DNA of 64,000 nucleotides, taken from positions 19,933,868 through 19,997,867 of the forward strand of contig OZ022342.1 of NCBI GenBank assembly GCA_963989245.1. The letters run 5' to 3'. The translations under genes and the position numbers were made by a program. How positions within the stretch are numbered: position 1 is the first letter of the stretch; the number at the start of each line of letters is the position of its first letter. The notes beneath the pieces are model-generated. The model searched no databases, had not been told where the DNA came from, and saw only the letters and a list, made by a program, of their open reading frames with translations. The DNA is from Nansenia antarctica. Taxonomy: Eukaryota > Chordata > Actinopteri > Argentiniformes > Microstomatidae. Below, piece after piece: positions 21,979 to 32,837 of this stretch.

Positions 21979-22986
21979 GGATTCTTAATAGGACTGGTTG
22001 TTAAAATCCCTAAATATTCAGCACAACAATTGAGTGGAGTTGGAGATGTCCTCTTGGGTGGAGTGGAATTTGGCAATGATCACGTGGTGCCACCAGTACG
22101 ACACATCTTCAGTTGTGGTCCCCGACCTCATTGGGTGTTTCGGCCAGTTATCACAAGACACCCTCTGCCGAGGTTGGCCCACCACAGGCTGATCAGGCCT
22201 GGGTGTGTGTCGCACGGTGGCACCACGTGGTCATTTGGGAGCCCATGTTGGGTCCCTACGTTTCAGCCACAGCCAGTGACTGCTCCGTTCTGCTGCAGTG
22301 GACAGTTCTCTGATTGCCTTCCGTTGGGCCTGTCCTCTGATCCCTACTGCCCTCAGGAGCCTTGTGGTGGAGCTGGCTACAAAGCCTCTGCAGCCCACCT
22401 CCACTGGCCACACCTTCACGTTCCAGCCCCGCCCCTCTGCTTCGACTGCTAAGTTGGCATACCGCAGCCTCTTCCGTTCGAATGCCTCATCGATGACCTC
22501 CTCCCATGGGACCGTCAGTTCTACGATGAAGACACGCCGGCAGGACTTGGACCAGAGGACTAGGTCTGGGCGCAGGTTGGTCACTGCAATTTCGGGTGGG
22601 AAGGTGAGCCTCTGGCTGAGGTCTACCCGCATTTCCCAATCCCGGGCTGCGTTCAGTGGGCCTGAGTCTGGAGGTGATGGCTTGGTCCGCTGTTTCTCCC
22701 CTTCCCGGATGAAGGTTGTTTTCTGTGGAAAGGTAGTCTGGGCATTTAGAGGCATGGCGTTGGTGGTTACCCTCTTGTGCTCAAGTTCGGCAGCCAAGCA
22801 CTTTAGCACTTGGTTGTGGCGCCAGGTGTATCTTCCTTGAGTTAGACTGGTCTTGCAACCCACCAAGATGTGTTTGAGGGTTGCTGGGGCTGCACACTGG
22901 AGACAGGCTGGGTCCTCTCCATACCAGAGATGTAGGTTGGTAGGAGAGGGCAGGACATCATATGTGGCTCTGATGATGAAACTTAG
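21979..22986 (-). pseudogene. R2-superfamily LINE 3' end: zinc knuckle, restriction-like endonuclease and 3' UTR (copy 1)
   Basis: This is a 5'-truncated copy of a LINE whose endonuclease is of the restriction-enzyme-like type (R2/NeSL/HERO group), placed after the reverse transcriptase. On the minus strand it begins in the region before the CCHC knuckle (CLQC..KHILVGC). It then shows the endonuclease core: RPDLVLWS, the catalytic-type ELTVPWEE, EAFERKRLRYANLAVEAEGR and PVEVGCRGFVASS. A stop follows TWAPK and about 240 bases of 3' UTR end in cctattaagaatcc. It is the same length (1008 bases) as the matching part of the copy at 50.6-51.6 kb and differs at about four sites by eye. The open frame is preserved here but the protein lacks its start. 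Confidence 0.8.
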
Positions 22987-23613
22987 TGTAGTCTTTTAGG
23001 CTATACACATGAAAAATATCTTACTGTAATCAAATGACCTGTCTTTCGCGAGTAAATGATTAGGCCATTGCACACTGCGTTTTCTTACGTCCGTTAAAAA
23101 AGAAAATTAGAACTCATATTGTGTCAATCACACTTACACACTAATCCAAAATATTCGTCCGTCATAATTTTTTTCGGAACAGGTTTGATTTTCTGCGTTT
23201 TTCACGTCCGTCAAAAGCCTTTTGAAATGTTTTATTTACCTCTCTGGCCACCGTACGAATGTACACTTAAGGTCTTTGCACACCAATGCGTGCGTTTTCG
23301 CATGCGTATTCTTTAATCCGTCATCCGAAAAAAACGTTACGCACAGAGACCTTGCACACCGGTCCATTGCGGAGTCCGTTGCGTTTTTTTACGTTGCGAA
23401 CTTTCGCAATATGCACTCTACATTCTAAATGCTTGATTTAGCAAAAGGTACAAACAACTGAGAGCAATATAACTAAAACCAAATGGTAGACCACATCAGT
23501 AGAATGTATTATCAGTAGAAAAGTACAATAAATCTTTATTTCTTTTAACAAAGCGTGGTGTGCATCTCCTGCAGTGTGATATCTGTAATCATACCATGTG
23601 TAGACTCTCCGCT

Positions 23614-23704
23614 CAGGGTTGCCAGATGGGATTGAGAATTTCCAACCTAACCACAGTCTAAAAACGGCTAAATCCACCAAAAACCAGCCCATCTGGCAAC
23701 CCTG
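23614..23704. mobile_element. 91-bp hAT MITE with perfect 8-bp target duplication
   Basis: Ends CAGGGTTGCCAGATGGG and cccatctggcaaccctg are perfect inverted repeats, flanked by tctccgct on both sides (23606-23613 and 23705-23712). It is very short and has no coding capacity. Related copies lie at 46506 and 49509. Confidence 0.9.
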
Positions 23705-24047
23705 TCTCCGCTGCATCAGAGTCTACTTGCTGAGCAAAATAGGCCAGGGTTTGTCAAATCCTTCTGCAGTCTGTCACAGTGTGCACCTGCCCGGACCCTG
23801 CCCTTCTGCCTGGGTTTGAGTAGGATGCTGCCCAAATGAATGTTATTGTTTAGTGATGCTGCCCAAATGAATGTTATTGTTTAGTGCCGTACGCTTTCGT
23901 GGTATTATATTGTGTGAATTACCATCTGTATGTTGTTTTCTTTCACTCGACTAACCGCCGAGATAATAGTTGAGACATGTACTTCCGTAAGCATTAATCC
24001 CACTGTCCTGCAGTTCTAATTTGACGATGTGTCCCAGTCTTTTCTGT

Positions 24048-24712
24048 AGCGAACGGGAATCTTCTAGTGTAACTCGCCCCATGCGGGAGTCGAACCCTGA
24101 TCTCCCGCATAACCGACGGCCGCGCTAACCACTATACCAAGAGAGTTAACTCCTTTGGAGGAGCTGTTAACGGGGCCTCATACAGGATCGTTACACTATC
24201 CTCACCGTTCGGGAAAGCGTGCCCTCACGCTTCACTATGTCAAGTCCCTCACGTGGACACGCTCTCCGATGGCCTTCCTTCCATCCCAACTTTCTGACAC
24301 CAGTGTAGCGAACGGAGACTTGGTAGTGTAACTCGCCCCATGCGGGAATCGAACCCCGATCTCCCGCATAACCGACGACCGCGCTAACCACTATACCAAG
24401 AGAGTTAACTCCCTTGGAGGAGCTGTTAACGGGGCCTCATACAGGATCGTTACACTATCCTCACCGTTCGGGAAAGCGTGCCCTCACGCTTCACTATGTC
24501 AAGTCCCTCACGTGGACACGCTCTCCGATGGCCTTCCTTCCATCCCACTTCTGACACCAGTGTAGCGAACGGGAATCTTCTAGTGTAACTCGCCCCATGC
24601 GGGAGTCGAACCCTGATCTCCTGCATAACCGACGGCCGCGCTAACCACTATACCAAGAGAGTTAACTCCCTTGGAGGAGCTGTTAACGGGGCCTCATACA
24701 GGATCGTTACAA
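24048..24712 (-). repeat. Tandem tRNA-like repeat, about 258-bp unit, three partial copies
   Basis: The marker aactcgccccatgcggga recurs at 24071, 24330 and 24587. On the minus strand each unit contains a tRNA-like block: A box tggtatagtgg, B box ggttcgattcc, and outer strands ttaactc and gagttac that can pair like an acceptor stem. The part in the anticodon position (cggttat) lacks the usual T33, so this is not a normal tRNA gene. The spacer between tRNA-like blocks is also conserved, so the whole 258-bp unit was duplicated. Confidence 0.8.
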
Positions 24713-25507
24713 TACCATGGCGGAGTGGTCAATAACAACCTTATGATACCTCTTATGATAACATAAGGTATCAATAACAACTCTCAAAAGGCTTTTGACG
24801 GACACGAAAAACGCAGAAAATCGAACCTGTTCCGATAATTTTTTTGACGGACGAATATTACGGATTCGGTGTGCAAGCGTGATTGACACAACATGAGTTC
24901 TAATTTATTAAAAAACGCACGTAAAAAACGCATTGGTGTGCAAGGGCCTTTAGATAAACAGAATGAAAGTCATGGCCTCCAAGAAGCTGATCCTCCTTGT
25001 ATCTGAATACAAAGCACAGAGTAGAGAATATAAAGATGATGATTATAAATAGAGAATACGCCTTTGGGCGTATTGGAGTATTGGAGAGCAGACTGGAATC
25101 GGGAATGATATGTATTGATTACGAGGGGTAGCCCAGTGAGTAACAGGCCCTCTGTGTACCGGCGGCTCAGGTTACAGATAGATGTCACCGGCCGACTGTT
25201 TCACACAGAGGCACACACCGGCTTTTACTCTCATTTAGCTGTAAGTAGTCCTCTACTCTCATGTAACTGTAAAAGGCATACGAGTTTCCCAGCATATAGG
25301 CGCTTGCAAATGTATCACTATTATCGATACGCCAGTTGTGTAAAAAGTGCAAACACACATTTTGGTTGTATTAGCACATCCTTACAATACCCAACTTAAG
25401 CGCTAACACATTCTTTCTTCATATCTCTACCCAGGTAACCATCAGCGTGAAAGTGCAGGCACTATGCCACGAGGGCACACAATTCATTAGGTCGCAGCAA
25501 AGACATA

Positions 25508-25864
25508 ATGGCTAACACCAAATATGCTGTGGGGGACAGTACTGGCAGCATGCACCTCATAACTTGGGGTACCCTCAAATTGGACTTGGACAAATGGTAT
25601 ACCCTCAGCAAAATGTCGGTAACCTCCTTTAATGAGACCCTCACACTAAGTACAACACGCACTACTGAGGTGACACCAACGGAAAAACCCAACAAAGCCC
25701 CACTGGCTCCCACCATAGACACACCCACAGTGTACAAGGGTGAAGTAAATGGTGCAAACATAAGCTTTGAACATACCTGCCCACAGAATCACACACTAAA
25801 AGAGATCAACACTGCAGTAGCAATGACATCATGCACATTGTGCAAAATGTTCTATAAGACTTAG
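25508..25864 (+). CDS. Small OB-fold (RPA-like single-strand DNA-binding) protein or fragment
   Basis: An uninterrupted frame of 118 codons starts at ATG. Its first half, KYAVGDSTGSMHLITWGTLK followed by WYTLSKMSVTSFNETLTL, fits the OB-fold pattern of replication protein A-type domains (A.VxDxTGxxxLxxW, then Yxlxxl.Vxxfn..xxLs). The end, CPQNHTL plus CTLCKMF, could hold part of a zinc ribbon. Upstream of the ATG, after a possible acceptor (ctctacccag), VTISVKVQAL in another frame looks like the first strand of the same fold, so this may be a frameshifted or spliced fragment. Such ORFs occur in repeated fish elements. I do not recognise a specific gene, and the role as DNA-binding protein is inferred from the fold only. 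Confidence 0.45.
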   Translation: MANTKYAVGDSTGSMHLITWGTLKLDLDKWYTLSKMSVTSFNETLTLSTTRTTEVTPTEKPNKAPLAPTIDTPTVYKGEVNGANISFEHTCPQNHTLKEINTAVAMTSCTLCKMFYKT

Positions 25865-25951
25865 AAACGTGTACAGCAGTAGAGAGGTACCCTCAGTTTG
25901 GAGGTAATGGACGGCAAGACACAAACATTTCAGATGAATACACATGTAGTT

Positions 25952-26200
25952 GAATGAATGAATGATTGAATGAATGAATGAATGAATGAATGAATGAATG
26001 GACTTTATTGTCATTGCTACAGTACAGGTACCAAACAACGACATTTAGGAGGGGTGGCTCCCCTGGTGTTAGGAAAGGGGAAAAAAACACTTTTAGAAAA
26101 AGAATAAAATCACAAGAAGGTAAGGAGCTGGTTTACATAAATAAAGGCTATGTACACAATCCACTGTACTATACTGCACAGATAGTCAACTAGGGTTGTC
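25952..26200. repeat. Dispersed repeat with (GAAT)n edge, same family as 34268-34440
   Basis: After a gaat repeat comes ggactttattgtcattgcta then cagtacaggtacc, ggtggctcccctgg and gagctggtttacataaataa plus aggctatg. The same order of blocks occurs at 34.27-34.44 kb. It looks like the 3' end of a retroposon read backwards, with the tetranucleotide run as its tail. Confidence 0.75.
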
Positions 26201-26209
26201 ATATTACTG

Positions 26210-29030
26210 ATTAGTTGCGAGCATTATCCCACCAGACATCCTCTCCACCACTCTTGCTGCTTTATTTCCTGCCCATGTTAATCACTACATTACATTTTGG
26301 GATATGTGTGCCACTTTTGATGGGCGGGCTTTTACTTTGTTAAAAAATGCACTGCCTGTACTTTCCATAATTTATCAATGTACATAGCCATTTGCACTTC
26401 AGCTTCAACACTACTCCTTCATTTGTTAATGTGTGCAACTAGATTTATACTTTCTACTGCTTAATTTTCATCCCATTCCCAACTTTGTTCACACATTCAC
26501 TTCCTGTACTATTCATAACACATCCATGTACATAGCAATTAAAACTTCAGATTTGCAACAATTTATTTGCTTTTTACTCTGTGAGTATCTTTATACTACT
26601 TACCTTTGCTCTTGATATGTTGAAAACATTTACTTTCTCGAATGCTCCTTGTTGTTTTTTCTCTTGCTGCTTTATTTCCTGCCCATGTTCATCACTACAT
26701 TTTCCTTACTAAAAGCACATTTCCCCCTTTCTAGTGACTCTTTATTTGATGTTGCTTCACTTATTCAGTAACCTTGTCATTGCCTCTATGCTGTATATTG
26801 ATTCCATTCACCTTAACATTATATATCGTTCACAAATAGCCTACACAGACAACTTTACTCTGGTTCATATCACTTAACATACTCTATAAATATATTGAAA
26901 ACATATACCTCCCATGCCTGATTAACAATGCATTTTGGCACTACAATGTGTTACCATGTTGAAGCATTTCCAGATATCTCAAAAAACAGGCCTTTGAAAT
27001 TTGACCTTTTCAGCTAAAAGCTAAGGCTAATGCACTTTAAAACTCATCTTCTCATGACCGCTTTACCTGATTCAGTCAGATGGGGGTGGCATACTATGCT
27101 AGGCTTGCAGAATATAGTGTAAGCACATTATTAGTAGTGAAATGCTTGACATAAACTATACAACTGGGGATGGTTAATCCACAATGCATTTTCGTATTTG
27201 CGCTTAGTGTATATTATCATCATAGCATAGTAGCCTATGTATATCAGGCCATAATTAGGTGACTGGTACCTAGGGTCCTTCATGATATCATAGCTTAGTA
27301 TATCATGAGTTCAACTTGGCCCATATTAGGTGTCCCCCTATCTGTCAATCTACAACCTGTCTGTAGATCTACCCTGTGTCTGTCAATCTCACACCATTGG
27401 TTATGGGGGCATATCTGTAGGGACACGCCCCATTGCCACTTGCAGTTATATTAACCATTATGTTTTTATAATGATATGCAACTTGTGAACATTTTTCAGA
27501 TTACAGACATATCTGCCGAAATTGACTTTCTTTTTGAATGAAAATCTTTCTAGCATGTGACAAATGCACTTGAAATGTGATTACATTATATACATCACCT
27601 CAGAAGAAAAGGTTATACTCCCTTTTCTTTTCAATATACCATATCATATTCAATAACAACAATGATGTCTGTCAATTCAATATGTAAGCTTTTTAAAAAA
27701 AACAACATGTTACATTCAAATGATTCATAAGTCCTGACTAAACACAACCAGTTCAATATTGCATGTTATTGATCTAATGTCAAGAAATGGAGGTCTCCAG
27801 ACGTGAGTACTTACTTGGTTAACAATGAGGGCCTGGGGTTTCTAGCATTAACCCAGATTGTTTTTGTGCTTTTTTAATATTCGCTGCATCCTGGCACAGT
27901 GCACCACACCATTATGATCAAAGACAGCCAGCTACTAGATAGCTAAGTAACAAATCTAGCTATGGAGTAAAGTTTTCATTGTCTCTCTGAAATGCATTTG
28001 TTACTAACCACAGGCTCATCGTTCCTACTTGTTGACAGAGAGCTCAGCAAAGATAGAATTGTGAACCCATCACCCAATAGTATCCAGAATCGACTGGAGT
28101 TCCCGAAGGTAGTCTATTAGCTGTGACAGAATGCTAGATTTTGGAGACTTGCTACATTATGCAAAGTTCTATTTAGCGCTACAATGATGGAGGAGGGGGG
28201 GGGGGGGGGGGGGGGGGTGTAACCATGTGACGTTGCTCTTATTTTCGCTCGAGCTCCTCTTTCCCTGACTGACTTTGACAAATAAAAAATGAGTAAAGAT
28301 GCTTATCGCCATAATAATATCTCCTGTGGTTCCTTTCTATCTAATCCAACAATATTAATCTATAACAAATGAGAGAGTCTACAAGACACGACTCTGCTGA
28401 GTCTTAACTCTTGTCGATATGCCAGCCAAAATGGATTTGGATATAATAAAGTGACAATACTGAAGTGGTTGTGTGTTTTGTCATTGATTGGCTTTATTAA
28501 TGGTGTGTTATCAGATTATAGACCCTAGATCTCTAAACCATGGGGTAGGGTAAAGGCCCTGGATCCCCTCAGCCTCCTTGTTGTCTGCTATTATGGCAGA
28601 AGCAAGCCCATATGAGAAATGAGAAGGTATGGCTATAGTAATGCCACCTCAATGTTTCATGAGCAATTATCTTGCCTAATGCCCACACTGTGTGTCAGCT
28701 GTCAACAATTTATCATCATGTGTGTCTGGTGCAAACTTCATAATTGTTGTCAATATCGACCATTAAATCATTTTAGCGATTTGCTTTTTGTGTAGAAGCG
28801 CTGAGAATATCATGTAAATTAGTTGTTTAGGTACAACAGTATTTGATTTAAATTACAATTATTGAGAGTAAGTATACATTATTGGACATACCCCAAGCAC
28901 CGACGGACCCAGATGAATTCGAACCGGCCCGATAACGGCCAGATCAAGTGATATCATGACTAGTTAGCATCTGGCCGAGAATATCACCCTATTTCAACTA
29001 AAATACATTTTACTGAAAAATACATTGCCA
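26210..29030. other. Intergenic sequence with old internal duplications
   Basis: No gene is recognised. The segment ctcttgctgctttatttcct plus gcccatgtt occurs at about 26260 and again at 26660, and other blocks between them are repeated with many differences (for example tgtacatagc at 26380 and 26530), so this is probably a decayed retroposon 3' region. 27.88-28.32 kb pairs in reverse with 17.4-17.9 kb. Confidence 0.5.
28195..28217 (+). repeat. Poly-G tract, 23 bases
   Basis: Uninterrupted run of G, followed by tgtaaccatgtgacg. Confidence 0.95.
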
Positions 29031-29129
29031 CTGAAATAACTAAATGGTTGTAATCGAGGTTAAAATAAAAACATTAACCGACCAGTAATTATTGTGTAAC
29101 ATCGGAAACATAATGTGCGCTGATTTACA

Positions 29130-30877
29130 AGCTGTTTGAAAATGCGTTATGTCCAATTTGGAGTAGATCATTGCAGGAGGGGAGGATAGACAGCAGGATT
29201 TTGCTTCCTGCATGCACCAGTCTGTCAAAGGAGAGAAGCCAATAAATTATCTTTTGAATTTTGGCAGCCCAGTAATAATGACTGAAATTAGGCAGAGCCA
29301 AGCCACCATTGTCACGGCCTCTTTGCAATGTGTGTTTTTTTTTATCCTGGGCTGTTTGCCATGCCAAATGAATGTGGAAATTATTTTATCAAGAGATTTA
29401 AAGAATGATTTGGGCAGGAATAATGGAATGCACTGGAAGAGGTACGAGAATTTAGGGAGTATCGTCATCTTTATCGACTGTATCCTGCCTACTAGGGACA
29501 GTAGACTGTCCCATCTTTTGAGGTCTGATTTTACTCGATCAAGTAGGGGGCAGAAATTAGCAGAAAAGAGAGGGGAATGAGTTTGTGATCTGCATACCAA
29601 GAAATGTAAAGCCTTAAGCTGAGATATGAAATGGTAGTTCCGCTTGTGTGTCACTTTTTCTATAGTTTAGTCTGTACCCAGAAAAAACACCAAAGCTCTG
29701 AAGGATGGAGAGTATATGGGGGACAGCAGAGACAGGGTTAGGTACATATAGTAGTAAATCATCTGTGTATAGAAACCCTGTACTCTGCATCCTCACGCAA
29801 CACACCTCAGAAGAGCTGCGAAGTCCTGAGAGAGATGGAGAGTGGCTCAATTGCTAGTGCAAATAGAAGTGGAGACAGTGTCAGGTACGATTATTTCTAG
29901 TCTAGCGGAAAGGGTCTTTGCTAATATTTTACTGTCTAGATTCAGGAGGGAAATAAGCCTATAGGATCCACAGTCATTTTGGGTCTTCATCTTTTTTAAT
30001 AATAAGAGAAATAGTAGCTTGTGTCAGAGTGGGGGGAAGGGAGCCGTTCGCTAGAGATTCATTATACATGTCGAGTAGAAGAGGGGAAAGCTTGGCATCG
30101 AAGGTCTTATAACATTCTGCGGGGTAGCCATCAGGGCCAGGGGTTTTGTTATTTTGCATTAGTTTAATCGATTTAGTAAGCTCATCAATGTCAAGAGATT
30201 TGTCCATATTCTCTGCGTCAGCCAGATTAACATTAGGGATGTCAAGGTTTGATAGAAAGGTTATCATACTAGACGTGTCAGTTGGAAATTCCGATTTATA
30301 GAGGGAGGAATAGAAAGTGACAAACGTTTCATTTATACTAGAGGGAGAAGATTGTAGGGTGCCTGAGCTGTCTTTAACTTGTGGAATAAGCTGAGCAGCT
30401 GCTTGTCGTCTCAACTGATGTGCTAATAGACGGCTCGATTTGTCCCCATAGTCATAGTATGAGCCCTTTGATCTAAGCAAGAGTTTTTCAGCTGTGGATG
30501 TAGTCAGTAAGTTGGCTTGTGATTGAAGATCAAGTCGTTTCTTACATAGTTCTGGGTCAGGATTAGAAGCAAGATTTTGGTCTATGTCAGAAATAGCCTT
30601 ACATATGTTATCAAAAGTAAGTTGCTTGTCTTTGTTGTATGAAAGAGTATGAGATTATCTGGCCTCTGAGAAAAGCTTTCAAGGTTTCCCATAAAAGTGA
30701 ATGAATGAGTCTATTGAGTCTGAGATATATTTACAAAATGTCTGCCAGAAGTAGGGAATTGAATCTCCAAAGAGGTCGTTCTTTCTGACTGATAGAAGAA
30801 AAATATCGAGATGACTATAGCCATGTAATCACATGACTCAACAGCTGGTAGGAAGAGTTGGTCAACGAAAAAAATGT
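29130..30877 (-). pseudogene. L1-like LINE ORF2: reverse transcriptase and C-terminal part
   Basis: On the minus strand, blocks follow the order of a fish L1-like ORF2. These are the end of the endonuclease (IFFVDQLFLPAVESCDYMAI), the linker (QLTFDNICKAISDIDQNLAS), SYYDYGDKSSRLLAHQLRRQ, the start of reverse transcriptase (MQNNKTPGPDGYPAECY and LPPTLTQATISLIIKK), the catalytic block YTDDLLLYVPNPVSAVP, and later RIQSIKMTILPKFSYLFQ with FIWHGKQPRIKKN. Between about 29860 and 29900 the domain jumps from block 2 to YTDD, so a large internal deletion has removed the palm's middle. Frameshifts add to this. The 5' part continues beyond a hAT element. Confidence 0.8.
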
Positions 30878-30885
30878 CTATGCGG

Positions 30886-32593
30886 TAGGGATGTACCCGA
30901 ATACGAATACGGTATTAGGATAGCACGAATAATGAGATTTAAACAGATACAGATTCTATCCGAAGTTGATCGATATTATTCTGAAGAAAAAAAAAACACG
31001 ATTGACATGATGGCTGCGTTCTTAAATTCTCTCTGAGAGTGCCAGAGGGTACACTGGGCTCAACGTAATAAAGCGACCAAGTAATTTGATTGGACAGAGG
31101 CATTCCATGACTGCTGATCAGATTTCCAGAGCGAATTTACGAACGCAGCCTAGGCCTAGGGCTAAACCAAAACAACTCTCAGACTCGTTTTTTTTCTTTT
31201 CATAACACGAAACTTTACATAAAGTAAAGTACCCACTCAATATAATAAACAACAGTTTAATGATCGTTAATTATGTATCATTTCTGGATTGGATTTACTA
31301 TTCTCGTTTGCCGGAGGCTACCGGTAAGGGAGACTTTTGTAAATACTTTCGTTGGGGGACGTGTTCGTGTTTGGGGCTGGGTGATCATCTTATGTGTTTC
31401 TAGCATGTCGATGTTCTATCAGCATGTGATGTTATAAAAATTAAGAAGATGAATGGCTGAAATGGAAAAACAAATACGACATATGCACAATATCTTAAGT
31501 CTGGAACGATTATATTTCAAAACAAGGCCAATCCCTTTAACTCCCCGGGGGCTACTACGACTATTACCAAGTCTATCGGGGTTTATTTGCAAGGACCTTC
31601 GCCTGTAGTGTTGTGGAAAACGAAGGTCTCTGCTGAATGCTGCTAACACTGGAACCACATTATGAAATACCAGTTAACACAGATATCGTGATGTGTCGTT
31701 GATGAATTGTCTTACAATGTAGAGAGTATCGCAGAATCGATGTAGGCTACTATGATACTATCGATACGGGTGGCAAAATATTGTACGGTTATCGATACGT
31801 CAGTTACCGTACATAGCGTTGTATGGTACAATGCAAACTATCTGAACAAATTATCTGAGATGACTGTGACTCACTATCTGAACCGTCTTCTCCCCCAAAA
31901 TAAATAAATACAACTTGTACCCCAACTATTTTGTGTCAGGGATCCTCAAGCAAGCAGTGCCATGGACATAGGGAGTAAGCCATACCAGCCTTATCCAAAA
32001 TTCATAGCAGTACAGTAGGGAGTCAGGTGAGGTTGTCTAAAAAGTATAGTGTGATTAAACATGCTTTTAAACATACAGCATTTTTTACACACACCCCCCC
32101 CCCTCTCAATTTTCATTAGAAAAATATAATTCCTTGCATGGTTTTCTTCACTTGCTCTGGTCCCTACCAATGTTGAGACCAAACCTACTCACTTGATTTA
32201 TTTAAAAAAGAAAAATTGTTTCTGATTGTTAACCCCAGTTAAGGGTGGTGGTGAGGTTCAGACAGTCTGTTGTTAAAAAAAACTTAGTTTAGTTATAAAA
32301 GAAATTAAAATAAAAAAGATAGAGAGAGATGAAAAGTACAGTATGAGGATGTGGAAATATATTTCATAATGAATCTATCTATGAAATTAATTTGAAGCTT
32401 TGAAGACACAAACATTGCATTGCCATGAATTATCAGATTCGAAAATACGAAACGTTATGACTTCCGGTACAAACCACGCCCATTTTCGGTATAAACCACA
32501 CCCACTTCCGGTCTATCCGAATACAGATATTAAACAGATATTTTTTGGGCTAAACAGATACAGATACAGATAATGACGTCTCGTTACACCCTA
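30886..32593. mobile_element. hAT non-autonomous element (TAGGG ends) inserted in the L1 endonuclease
   Basis: The element begins tagggatgtacccgaatacg and ends tcgttacaccctat-like (rc tagggtgtaacga), and is flanked by a perfect 8-bp duplication, ctatgcgg (30878-30885 and 32594-32601). The L1 reading resumes exactly on both sides (FSNPYSTFSRI before, IFFVDQLF after). No transposase was found in its 1.7 kb. A related fragment lies at about 44785-44895 (cagatacagatt, ttattctga). Confidence 0.9.
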
Positions 32594-32601
32594 CTATGCG
32601 G

Positions 32602-32837
32602 GAGAAAGTGCTATAAGGGTTTGAGAAGAAGGAGAATTTATTGGTGTGGGGATTTTTATCTCTCCAAGGAACAACATAGCCAATTGCCTACATAAATACG
32701 CTGAAAGCTTTAGACATAGTGGACTGTTGTTGAGTCCTAGAGGCTTCAGAGGGTTCATCACACAGTTCACACAGTTCAGATCACCTCCTAAAATAAGATA
32801 GTGAGTGCGGGAGGGACGATAGCAGGTTGTTGGTGTA
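32602..32837 (-). pseudogene. L1-like LINE ORF2: endonuclease middle part
   Basis: Between two insertions the minus strand reads RTHYLILGGDLNCV, the conserved GGDxN block of the APE-type endonuclease. After shifts of frame it reads SEASRTQQQSTMSKAFSVFM and FSFFSNPYSTFSRI, the stretch before the RID block. It joins the parts at 33.66-34.06 kb and 29.1-30.88 kb into one original gene. Confidence 0.75.

Larger units (their letters stand above)
23063..24948. mobile_element. DNA transposon with about 165-bp inverted ends
   Basis: The left arm (about 23062-23226: ggccattgcacactgcgttt to tcaaaagccttttga) is matched in reverse by the right arm (about 24783-24949). Both arms contain aatattcgtccgtca and tgtgtcaatcac. 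A TTA lies next to each end, compatible with the 3-bp target of PIF/Harbinger, but no transposase is visible. Inside are a hAT MITE, a second similar end near 23269 and a tandem tRNA-like repeat. Confidence 0.75.

Noticed and set aside
22298..22840. 180-codon plus-strand frame, and its twin at 50785-51327 on the minus strand
   Set aside because: Both are antisense shadows of the same LINE endonuclease frame; the sense strand has the zinc knuckle and endonuclease motifs.
24048..24712. Three tRNA genes in tandem
   Set aside because: Boxes A and B are present, but the anticodon loop lacks T33 and the units include conserved spacer, so they are a tRNA-derived repeat, not standard tRNA genes.
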